This document shows, one piece after another, positions 1-8,400 of a DNA stretch of 34,832 nucleotides. Numbering within the stretch: position 1 is the first letter of the stretch; each line of letters opens with the position of its first letter. Position numbers and translations under genes: made by a program. Where the stretch lies: the NCBI GenBank assembly GCA_028714495.1, contig JAQTMH010000001.1, forward strand, positions 309,036 to 343,867. The letters run 5' to 3'. The notes under the pieces were generated by a model. That model was given only the letters and a program-made list of their open reading frames with translations, did no database searches and was not told the DNA's origin. Source of the stretch: Patescibacteria group bacterium (GTDB taxonomy: Bacteria > Patescibacteriota > Patescibacteriia > JAHIZJ01).

Positions 1-41
1 GTGTTAAAGAACAAAAAATAATTGGGCGTCATCAACACATC

Positions 42-70
42 AGCCTATAATAAAATAATAAAGCTGTCAA
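42..70 (-). promoter_or_regulatory. possible promoter reading off the left edge
   Basis: On the minus strand a TTGACA box (complement of 65-70) is followed by AT-rich sequence with a poor -10: TATAGG at 15 bp spacing or TAGGCT at 17 bp. It would drive a gene outside the window. No coding sequence is supportable in 1-135. Confidence 0.2.
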
Positions 71-135
71 GAGCAGATCAATGACAGATAGTATACGGAA
101 CCACGGATCGGGAGTTTTCCATCACAAAAAATCTA

Positions 136-330
136 CTAATTATAATTATGGCGGATCCGCCTTTGGCTGGGACTCCCTACGGGCGCACCACTCAGAATCA
201 ACACACCCTCTTTATCCCAGAGGATTTTTTTAATACCACCCTTGACAAGATTTTCCAGCCGTGCTAACATTTTCAAGCATTCTTCAGTCAGTCTAATCGT
301 GGACTGGCATGGCAAAAACTGGAGGATCAT
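136..330 (-). CDS. possible small protein, 64 aa, unrecognised
   Basis: An ATG-initiated ORF of 64 codons. Residues about 10-48 have the look of a helical small protein (TIRLTEECLKMLARLENLVK, then a basic stretch). The tail from about residue 49 is read from GC-rich palindromic sequence (GGCGGATCCGCC at 150-161) and looks non-natural. The same frame stays open upstream of the ATG to a stop near 410 without an obvious start codon, so the true start may be non-standard or the ORF may be chance. The purine-rich GAAGG upstream is more than 20 nt from the ATG, too far for a normal Shine-Dalgarno. No family is recognised. Confidence 0.25.
   Translation of the reverse strand: MILQFLPCQSTIRLTEECLKMLARLENLVKGGIKKILWDKEGVLILSGAPVGSPSQRRIRHNYN
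242..270 (+). promoter_or_regulatory. possible promoter for a short transcript ending at 470
   Basis: TTGACA (242-247), a 17-bp spacer and TAACAT (265-270) give a plausible sigma70-type promoter. The expected start is near 277, and the terminator at 436-470 would yield a transcript of about 190 nt. It overlaps the opposite-strand 64-codon ORF, so at most one of the two readings may be functional. Confidence 0.3.
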
Positions 331-435
331 TCCATGTATGTGTCCCGTTCCTTCACCCGTTCGTACTATTACCTCGCGAACTGACCCCGGCCGCCGGCCC
401 CGCAGCTAGGCTCCTAGCCTAACTGCGAGCCTCGA

Positions 436-470
436 GCCCCTGAGACCACCAATCAGGGGCTTCTTTTTTA
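436..470 (+). terminator. Rho-independent terminator
   Basis: A perfect 8-bp stem (GCCCCTGA 436-443 with TCAGGGGC 453-460) and a 9-nt loop are followed by TTCTTTTTTA. It is preceded by other hairpin-prone GC-rich sequence (an imperfect stem built on CGCAG and CTGCG around 400-427). It must end a plus-strand transcript, although no confident plus-strand gene lies upstream. Confidence 0.75.
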
Positions 471-472
471 AT

Positions 473-500
473 AAAATACCATCCATTAAGGTGGTATTTT
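473..500 (-). terminator. terminator of the tRNA-Lys transcript
   Basis: Stem AAAATACCA (473-481) with TGGTATTTT (492-500) and a 10-nt loop. On the minus strand the stem runs into TGGTATTTTATT. It lies immediately downstream of the tRNA-like array and back to back with the plus-strand terminator at 436-470. Confidence 0.6.
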
Positions 501-518
501 ACATACTAAATTAACTTT

Positions 519-648
519 TGTGCGCGCAGAGGGATTCGACGGGTCATTCGACCCGTCGTTAGGTTGAATAACCTGACGAACTACCGACCCCCGGCATGCG
601 CCGGGGCAGGCTGTTTGTTTAAGTTAGCAACTGCTTAATATCCAAAAC
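519..648 (-). pseudogene. degenerate tRNA-Lys-like copy with palindromic insert
   Basis: Downstream of the intact tRNA-Lys on the same strand the sequence resembles its 3' part. There is an anticodon-arm-like AAGCAGTTGCTAACTTAAAC near 620-640. At the end is a T-arm and acceptor-like GTCGAATCCCTCTGCGCGCA, comparable with TTCGAATCCTCCTGCGCCCA in the real tRNA. Between them lie three strong hairpins: the CCGGC/GCCGG palindrome near 590-606, a 9-bp stem near 556-580, and GACGGGTC with GACCCGTC at 538-557. No functional cloverleaf can be folded. Confidence 0.45.
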
Positions 649-654
649 CGGTCA

Positions 655-730
655 TGGTGGGCGCAGGAGGATTCGAACCTCCGACCGTTTGCTTAAGAGG
701 CAACTGCTCTACCAGCTGAGCTATGCGCCC
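655..730 (-). tRNA. tRNA-Lys(CUU)
   Basis: A complete 76-nt cloverleaf including an encoded CCA end. The acceptor stem GGGCGCA pairs perfectly with TGCGCCC. The D arm is GCTC/GAGC, the anticodon loop CTCTTAA places CTT at 34-36, and the T arm GGAGG-TTCGAAT-CCTCC is perfect. The top pair of the anticodon stem (27-43) is a G-A mismatch. It is read from the promoter at 891-919 as the middle member of a transcript that also contains two degenerate copies. Confidence 0.96.
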
Positions 731-732
731 AC

Positions 733-876
733 CATGACTACTTTCTTAAAGCCACTGCTCTTCCGGTGTCTCACGGTCCCTTCGGGACATCGTTCGACCC
801 GTCTCGGCCGCCGCGACACAAGCAGTTGCGTCGTTCTCGCTTCGCGAGGCGGCCTCGACCCAGTTGAGCTATAGCC
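733..876 (-). pseudogene. degenerate tRNA-like copy with insert in the D-loop region
   Basis: The minus strand begins GGCTATAGCTCAACTGG, which matches the acceptor end and D arm of a tRNA. It is then interrupted by about 95 nt of stacked short hairpins: CGAGG-CGG-CCTCG, CTCG-CTTCG-CGAG and GTCCC-TTCG-GGAC. It resumes with GGAAGAGCAGTGGCTTTAAG, resembling the following D and anticodon portion of the adjacent tRNA-Lys. No T arm is present before tRNA-Lys starts. The insert shares the 11-mer TTCGACCCGTC (793-803) with the insert of the other degenerate copy (547-557). Confidence 0.4.
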
Positions 877-890
877 TATTAGCTTTTTGT

Positions 891-919
891 ACTGTAGCTT
901 AAATATTAAAATATTTCAA
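891..919 (-). promoter_or_regulatory. promoter of the tRNA-Lys array
   Basis: On the minus strand, TTGAAA (complement of 914-919), exactly 17 bp, then TACAGT (complement of 891-896). The predicted start near 884 lies about 8 nt before the first tRNA-like copy, so the whole array down to the terminator at 473-500 would be one transcript of about 400 nt. Confidence 0.7.
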
Positions 920-979
920 GTCCAGCACGACTAATAAATTGTACTGCTATAAATCTGTCCCTACTATGTTTAATAATAT

Positions 980-1005
980 ATAACGCCTCATTTACGAGGC
1001 GTTAT
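980..1005 (-). terminator. terminator downstream of pilT
   Basis: A perfect 10-bp stem (ATAACGCCTC 980-989 with GAGGCGTTAT 996-1005) and a 6-nt loop sit 25 bp after the pilT stop. The following minus-strand sequence is AT-rich (ATATTATTAAAC) rather than a clean T run, so its strength is uncertain. Confidence 0.5.
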
Positions 1006-1029
1006 TGCTAGCAAGCTGTTTAAAAATCC

Positions 1030-2115
1030 TTATTCCAGCGTCTCTGGCTCGCTCATATAGCTCAAGGCTGTCTCCCGGCTGATAAAGCCTTCCTTATAAA
1101 GCCGCTTGATATCCTGATCCATGGTATGCATCCCGTATTCAGCGCTGGTTTGAATTACTGATTTAATTTGAGGGATTTTATTTTCTCGGATCAAATTCGC
1201 GATCGCCGGAGTGTTAATTAACACTTCGCGAGTCGCCACCCTGCCATATGACAATGGTTCGACTTTTGGATTGCCCATCACGCCTTTTTTCGTGCGCAAA
1301 CGGGGCAAGAGCTGCTGCGAAATAATACCCTTTAAAAACAGGGAGAGTTGAAGGCGAATTTGGGATTGCTGATTCGGGGGAAACACATCGATAATACGGT
1401 CAACCGTCTGAGCCGCATTATACGTGTGCAGAGTAGCCAAAACCAGGTGTCCGGTTTCAGCCATGGTAATGGTTGTGGCAATCGTATCAAGATCCCGCAT
1501 TTCGCCAACCAAAATGACATTGGGATCCTGGCGCAACACGTGTTTCAAGGCTTCTTGGAAAGAAAGCATGTCGCTTCCAAGCTGGCGCTGTCGAATTATG
1601 CTTTTTTTCGGGGTATAAATAAATTCGATCGGGTCTTCCAGGGTTATAATGTTGCAGCGCCTTTCGGAATTTATCAAATCAATCATCGCGGCCAGCGTGG
1701 TTGATTTGCCGCAGCCAGTCGGACCAGTCACTAAAATCAATCCCTGCTTCAGCCGTAAAAGCTCAAAGACCACCGGCGGCATCTGTAATTGCTCCAAAGA
1801 CGGAGTAATGGTCGAGATAACCCTGGCTGCCAAGCTTACGCGGTCTTTTTCCCAGTGCAGGTTTACCCGGAAGCGTGACAATCCTTTTATCTCGTATGAG
1901 ATGTCTAGTTCTCGGTTTCCCTCAAAAGTTTTTAGCCGCCGCTCGTCAAGAATGTCAAAAACCATGGTTTTAAGTGCATCCGGATCAATTGGCTTCATAT
2001 CTGGTATTTCAGTCAACTCGCCATCAATTCTCAAAATCGGGGGCATATCAGCTACTAAATGAAGGTCTGAAGCGCCTTTTTCCACCGCAATTTTTAAAAG
2101 TTGTTCTACGGTCAT
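1030..2115 (-). CDS. pilT: type IV pilus retraction ATPase PilT
   Basis: A 361-residue secretion ATPase of the PilT branch. It would sit as a hexamer at the cytoplasmic base of a type IV pilus and power retraction. The N-terminal PAS-like part begins with MTVEQLLKIAVEKGASDLHL. The Walker A GPTGCGKST is at residues 131-139, the Asp box around 160, the Walker B ILVGEMRD has Glu205, and the His box HLVLATLHT is at 223-231. The PilT-specific C-terminal motif near residue 305 reads AIANLIRENKIPQI, close to the usual AIRNLIRE. I chose ATG 2115: an upstream in-frame TTG at 2160 would add 15 residues but would translate through a terminator-like leader hairpin. There is no Shine-Dalgarno. It is transcribed alone, divergently from the giant surface protein gene. 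PilB is encoded about 21 kb away in this window. Confidence 0.95.
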   Translation of the reverse strand: MTVEQLLKIAVEKGASDLHLVADMPPILRIDGELTEIPDMKPIDPDALKTMVFDILDERRLKTFEGNRELDISYEIKGLSRFRVNLHWEKDRVSLAARVISTITPSLEQLQMPPVVFELLRLKQGLILVTGPTGCGKSTTLAAMIDLINSERRCNIITLEDPIEFIYTPKKSIIRQRQLGSDMLSFQEALKHVLRQDPNVILVGEMRDLDTIATTITMAETGHLVLATLHTYNAAQTVDRIIDVFPPNQQSQIRLQLSLFLKGIISQQLLPRLRTKKGVMGNPKVEPLSYGRVATREVLINTPAIANLIRENKIPQIKSVIQTSAEYGMHTMDQDIKRLYKEGFISRETALSYMSEPETLE

Positions 2116-2119
2116 AGAT

Positions 2120-2147
2120 GAAAATAAAAAGTTAGGCTTTCCTAACT
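2120..2147 (-). terminator. terminator-like hairpin in the pilT leader
   Basis: On the minus strand AGTTAGG-AAAG-CCTAACT is followed by TTTTATTTTC. It lies between the pilT promoter (start near 2217) and the ATG at 2115, so it could attenuate pilT transcription. With only a 7-bp stem the effect may be weak. Confidence 0.4.
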
Positions 2148-2223
2148 TCAAATTAAGCAATAAATATAGTACATTCCTTGTTTTTTAGCTTTTCTGTTTC
2201 CATTTTTATTTTCTTACATATAT

Positions 2224-2252
2224 ATTGTAGCATAACGTTTAAAAGTTGTCAA
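2224..2252 (-). promoter_or_regulatory. pilT promoter
   Basis: On the minus strand, TTGACA (complement of 2247-2252), a 17-bp spacer and TACAAT (complement of 2224-2229). The predicted start is near 2217, giving a leader of about 100 nt. Confidence 0.85.
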
Positions 2253-2290
2253 GATGCTTAAACTCCTTGACAACAGGGCAATAATGTTTT

Positions 2291-2319
2291 TTGACAATAA
2301 TCAAAATATTTGTTATTAT
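2291..2319 (+). promoter_or_regulatory. promoter of the giant surface protein gene
   Basis: TTGACA (2291-2296), a 17-bp spacer and TATTAT (2314-2319), with a start near 2326 and a leader of about 97 nt. The TTG that could extend the downstream ORF is the -35 box itself, which rules it out as a start codon. A small GGCTA/TAGCC hairpin (2355-2368) followed by a T-rich stretch lies in the leader. Confidence 0.85.
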
Positions 2320-2422
2320 AAGAGTGGAAATTTATATTGTTTTAGTCTTTTCTAGGCTAATTTTAGCCAATTTTTGTGGTTTTATTCAATTTTTCAATAT
2401 TTCTGATGATTCTTTTTCAGAA

Positions 2423-5400
2423 ATGAAAACAAAAAGGAAGAGACGAGAGGTAAAAAAATTATTTTTGTTGAAAATAACGAGTAAATTCGTCAGGGTTTTT
2501 GCTTGGCCTAAGATCCTCAGCCGATATTCAGTACGGAATATCTTTTCTCCCCATTTCAATCAAAAAAGCCGAAAGAGACAATCCATTATTGCCACAATCG
2601 GCGTATTTTTATTTCTGCTGCTCACTGTGGGCGCTTTTTTAGGCTGGAGGATTTTCTGGGCTTCGGCAACGAGCGACACTATAACATTTAATACTCAGGC
2701 TATCTGGGAAGCGGGCGAATATTATCCCGGCACCATCGATACAAAATCAACGGCTGATAGCATGAAAATCCAATCCGGCTATGTTGGCGACTGGGACAAG
2801 GGTACGCCGGGTTTCTATACTGACCTTGCTGGTTATGATTATTGGAGCTATGATGGCGCATCCTATGGCGCAGATTTTACAACTGATGGAACTTACATTT
2901 ATTTAATTGTCGGCAATCGCCGACCCTATCTCATCCGTTATAATCCCGAAACGAACAGTTGGAAACAACTGGCGAGCGCGCCGACAACTTTTTATTATGG
3001 CGGATCCATAACTTATGACGCTTCGACTAAGTCAATCTTCGCTATCGACGGCGGCGAGCAGAATGAAACAGGAAATGCCACAAAGCACATGTACCAGTAC
3101 GACCTGGCTACTGACGCTTGGAGTCGGGTAACGGACGCGCCGGATCCCTGGGGTCTGGGTTCATCAATCGCGGCCGATGGGGCTGGGACAATCTACGCGG
3201 TCCGCGGCCGAAGCACTGATACACTCTGGTCTTATGACATTGCCAGCGACGAGTGGGATGTAACGCTGCCCGCTCTACCCACTCCTTATTATGTCTATAC
3301 TACGAACGGCCAGCCGCTCGAATTTGTCAACGAGCCGTACTCCGATGTTAATGGCGATCATTGCGCCAGTGGTTGTCTTTTTACGCTCTACGGCAACAAT
3401 AATCGGCAGTTTTTTCGCTACGATATCGCCGAGCGGCAGTGGTACTATAATTCTCCCACTGATCTGACAATTCCTTCGGCCCTCGGCGGCGTCGGTTACG
3501 GTTCGTCATTTGCCTATGACTCAACCAACGGCAATCTCTACCTCCTCCACGGCAATCAAACCGATGATTTTTCAAAATATGATGTTTCAGCCTCTGATTG
3601 GGACGACGCGGCGGCCGATACGCCAGACGCGCCCGGCGTCGTCTATAATGGTGGAGCGCTCGTGTATCTCGATGGGTATATTTACGCGTTTAAGGGTTAC
3701 GGCGTGCCAGACATCTGGCGATTTAAAGTTGACGATCCAGGCGGCAATGCCTGGGAATCGATTTCCACTCCGCTCGCTGTTGGAAACGATGAAAATGGGA
3801 TGATGACATTCGTGCCGAATGGCTCCTATTGTGCTGACGCTACCGGTTGTTTGTTTGTTTTACGCGGGGCTAACATCAATCCCGCCTCCGCGGATACCTT
3901 CTGGCGCTACAATATCGGTGCGCGCACCTGGTCGACGCTTTCCGATACGAATACCACAACCTCGCAAAACCCGACTTCATACTTCCGACAAGGAACAAGT
4001 ACCTGTTGGAATGGCGCCGACTATATTTACGCCCTGAAGGCGAACAATGTCACCAACGGCTCAAACACGGAATTCTATCGTTATACGATTTCCACCGATA
4101 CCTGGTCGAATTCGGTCAACGGTCTACCCCTGAATCACAGCGGCCCGGGCGATTATCCGAGCGGAAACCGCACCGCTCACTATGGAGCATCCCTTGCTTG
4201 TCTCGGGGCCAATGTTTATGCGATTAAAGGCGGGTCAGACGCCAACGGCTCGAATCATTTCTTTAAGTTCGATGGTACGAACTGGAGTTCATTGACGGTC
4301 GTACCGCAACGGACTTACGTCGGCGGCGCTCTCGTCTCGGTTCCAAACGGCGTTGATTGCGCTGACGCAACCGGCTGTGTCTTCGCGCTGATGGGCAATC
4401 AACGCGGAGATTTCTACCGTTATGATACGACCGCCGGAACCTGGACCAGCCGGGCTTCGTTACCAACCGCGACCAATTACACCGCCGCGCTTTCCTATGA
4501 TGCCAGTGGTCAGATTTACGCCACTTCGGGCGACTACGATACACGTATGTGGCGGTATGATATCACCACGAACACCTGGACTCGCGTGGCTGATCTACCC
4601 GCCCGGGTTGGCTACAATAATGCTTTGGCTTATGACGCGACAGCCGGCACAATGTATCTCCAAATGGGCATGTCAACAAACTCAATCTGGCGTTTCACAC
4701 CCTCAAACAACAATTATATCAGCTCGGCTACTTGGATCTCCGCCACCCAGGATCTAGACTATGTCAACGCCTGGGAGCAATTAACTGCCACCAATCCAAC
4801 GCCTGGTTCATCAAGTATCAGTTTTGCTCTGCGTTCCAGCACGGATAAAGTAACCTGGTCTGACTGGGAAACGGTCGTGAATGCTGAAACGGGTGACACA
4901 ACCACCCAGAGTTTATCGTCAATCACCACTCCGGCCCGCCGCTATATCCAAATCAAGATTACTCTCACCTCTGATGGTACGAATACGCCGACCTTAAGTG
5001 ATCTGGCGGTTACTTACACAAAAGACGGTACCGCGCCGACCAATCCAACCATCTCAGGCTATTCGGATTCAACAGAAACCACAGGTCTGACTAGCGACAA
5101 CTCGTATTACTACACCAATCCGTACTTTAAACTGGAGGATGCGGCTGATGCTCATTCTGGGATCGCTGGCTACTATGTACGCTGGTCAGACGATGACGAA
5201 GACGATCCAGCGGCGAGCGAAGATTATTACCAGACCGGTGCAACCTATGTGGTAAATACCGAGTTGACGCCGAATGGAACCTATTATCTGCTGGTCAAAA
5301 CTAAGGATAACGCTGGAAATGTTTCTAGTTCGTCAACTAGTTTTACTTACATTTATTCCGGCATTCTTATTACAGACGAAACTCGCCAAACCTGGACCGC

Positions 5401-8400
5401 TGAGGCGGATTTTGAAGCAGCCGGGACTGACGAGAGCAATATCAATACTGAGGCCGGGACTGGAACAGCCATGACGCTCGATAGTGTATCACCCGGCACC
5501 TGGATGGATTTACCGGCGACCTATGGGGTTAGTCCGGATAATCTTACCGCCTACCGCGATACTTCAATGACATATGACGGAGATAATACCATCTACGTTC
5601 TTCGCGCTGAGAATAGCAAGAAATTCTATTCATATACGATCTCGAGTAAAACTTGGACGAACCTCGCCGATATCACGAGCACAAATGTTGCCTGGTACGG
5701 TGCGGTTATTGAGTACGTCAGCGGCGCCGCCAATTGTCGTGATAACGAGAGTGATGTGACTGGCACGACTAAGTGCGTTTATGCTTTGCCTGGTTCGAGT
5801 GTCAACCCGCCCGTCGGCGATACCTCGAAAGAATTCCTCCGCTATGATATTGATGGCACAGACGCGAATTCCTGGACTAGCCGGGCGGCTATTTCCGGCG
5901 TCCTTTTATACGGCGCTGACCTCGTCTGGGCTGGTGGCGATTATTTGTATGCTGAGCGTGGATATAATCAGTCAAATTTCTACCGGTACAGCATCTCCAC
6001 CAATACCTGGGCTGATCGCGCCACTCCGGATAATGCTTTTTACTATGGGTCGACTCTCGCCTATGTGCCAAACGGAACCTACTGCGGTGACAGCCAGGGC
6101 TGCATTTTTGCCACGCGCGGCGCCGGTTCGGATCACTTCTGGCGCTACGATATTAACGCCAACTCGTGGAGCTATCTGACCGCGCCGCCGAATGCTTCAA
6201 GTTCAAAAGGTAATTACGGCGCCACCTCGCTTTATTACGACGGATATATTTATTTATCCGGCGGCTATGCCGCAACCGATTTCATGAAGTATGACATTCT
6301 AACTGATACCTGGACGTTGCTCGCCGACTTACCCGCCACACACTATTTTGGTTCGACCAATGGTCTGATTTACCACGGCGATACCGATACAATATACATG
6401 TTGCGCGGCTACAACGAATACAGTTTCTTTAGTTACGATGTCGTGAACGACAAATGGCGCAATCCGACCTTGCCGCACGGCATGAGCTCAAATGGTTTCA
6501 GCTACGGCGGCCTGACCTATGACGACAGTGATACGCTCTATGTCGCGCGCGGCGGAAACAATAACGATTTCTATAAATACACCATCTCAACCCAGATCTG
6601 GACCCGACTGGCTGATGTGCCAATGCGAATGTATTACACCTCTGACCTTATTTATGTAGACGGCTATGTTTATGCCCTTACTGGGATACCACCCTATGCT
6701 GAAGGCGTAACTAAATTTTACCGTTACGATCCGACGACCGATCTCTGGACCAGGCTCGATGATACCCCAAGCACAGTTGGCTATGGCACAAAGCTGATCT
6801 ACGACGGCGACCACACGATCTACACGGCGAGAGGCGCTGGCACAGCCACCTATTATTCTTATGACCTAGATGACCCAGGCTGGTCGACCCAGGCCTCGGC
6901 CGTTCCCGGAACGCTCACCAACGGCGCCTGCGCGGTCATGACCGAGATTAGTGACGTGAAATACATATATCAGATCCGGTCATCGAATACATTAGATGTC
7001 TATCGTTGCACGCTCGACACGGAAGCTGGCACCTGCACCTGGACCGCCCAAGGCCAGCCCGGTGATCCAACCGACGCTCCAGCCGGAGCCGGTAGTATTA
7101 ACCTATATTACGGCGCTGCTTGCACGGTCAGTGGTGGTAATATTTTCGTTCCGCGCGGCAATACAAACAATCTCGACTTTCTTGTTTATAATATTTCTGG
7201 TGATTCATGGGCAAGTCGTTCATTAAACAGCTTTTACTACGACGGCCGACTGGTGACTGGACCGGGAGATATTTTATACGGCTTCCGTGGCTATAATACT
7301 TCGTCGTTAGAACGATATGTTCAGCAAACGGATACAACCAGCTTTGAGCGCGTTGGCACCTGGACCTCGCAGATTATTGATAGCGGCACAATCTATGATT
7401 TCGGCGGACTGACGGCGAATGATACCGCACCGGATAATACCGCCTTAAAATACGAAACGCGCACTTGCTCAGATGCGGGCTGCGCTGATGATGTCGACGA
7501 TGAACATTGGTCTGACTGGGATGAGGTGTCAAATGAAAAAACTGTCGGATCGACCGACTACTATACCCTTGATTCAACGCCCGCTCAATACGTCCAGTTG
7601 AAAATAACCTTTACTTCTGATCGAATCTACACGCCGACCGTTAACGATATTACCTTGAGCTATTACGCAGATGGTACGGCGCCGGATAATCCCGATACCT
7701 TGACCGCGAAATCGCAGGCTTCGGGTGGCGTGGATATCGAAAGCGGCGATTGGAACAATTACACAACTCCATATTTTTCCTGGTCCGGCGCGGCTGATAA
7801 TACTGGCGGTATTGGTATCCAAGGCTATTGTGTTTACTTCGGCACTAATTCTGAAGCTGATCCGGCGGATGGTTGCACTCCTCAAACAGCGGCCACCTAC
7901 ACGTCGTCTAGCCTCTCAACTGGGGAGACTTACTATCTCCGGATAAAGACAAAAGACTATCTGGGCAATACTTCGGCTGAAACTTGGGCTCCATTTACAT
8001 ATAGTCTGGATAGTGTCGCGCCCTCTCGCCCGACAAATTTGGCCTCCAGTCCGGCCGTTCCATCGGCCGCCAACAGTTTTAATATTTTCTGGACAGCCGG
8101 TTCTGACTCAGGCGGTTCACCCAGTTTTCAGCATTGTTACAAACGCTATTTCAGCGATGAAATTCAGGATGAAAGTGACACCTGTATTCCAAGCACCGAA
8201 ACCTCGCTCCTCGGCATTGAGGCGCTGGTTGAGGGGGTGAACTATTTCAAAATCAGAACACTTGACGAAGCCGGCAACTATTCCAATGGCGGTGAGTATG
8301 AATCAGTTGCCTATCGCTGGGCTCAAACACCTCCGAGCCTGCCCTTGAATGTTGAGCACGGGGAGGTTGAGGGTGATGACTATTCACATACCTTTGCCTG

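Noticed and set aside
531-545. GGATTCGACGGG on the plus strand, like the 5' signature of tmRNA
   Set aside because: No matching 3' acceptor or tag ORF ending in Ala-Leu-Ala-Ala-stop is found downstream on this strand. The string is the complement of the degenerate T arm of the minus-strand tRNA-like copy.
689-874. 61-codon plus-strand ORF
   Set aside because: It is antisense to tRNA-Lys and to the hairpin-rich tRNA-like copy; the peptide is an artefact of that sequence.
1332-2062. Several ORFs of 60-137 codons within pilT on both strands
   Set aside because: pilT is a clear family member over its full length; the others lack family features and start signals.
2291-2422. 44-residue N-terminal extension of the giant protein from a TTG
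   Set aside because: The TTG is the first half of the TTGACA -35 box of a well-spaced promoter, so it lies upstream of the transcript start.
2830-7340. Repeated short motifs that could suggest a DNA repeat array or CRISPR
   Set aside because: The periodicity is at protein level (Kelch-like blades), with diverged DNA and no constant repeat-spacer pattern. No CRISPR array is present in the window.
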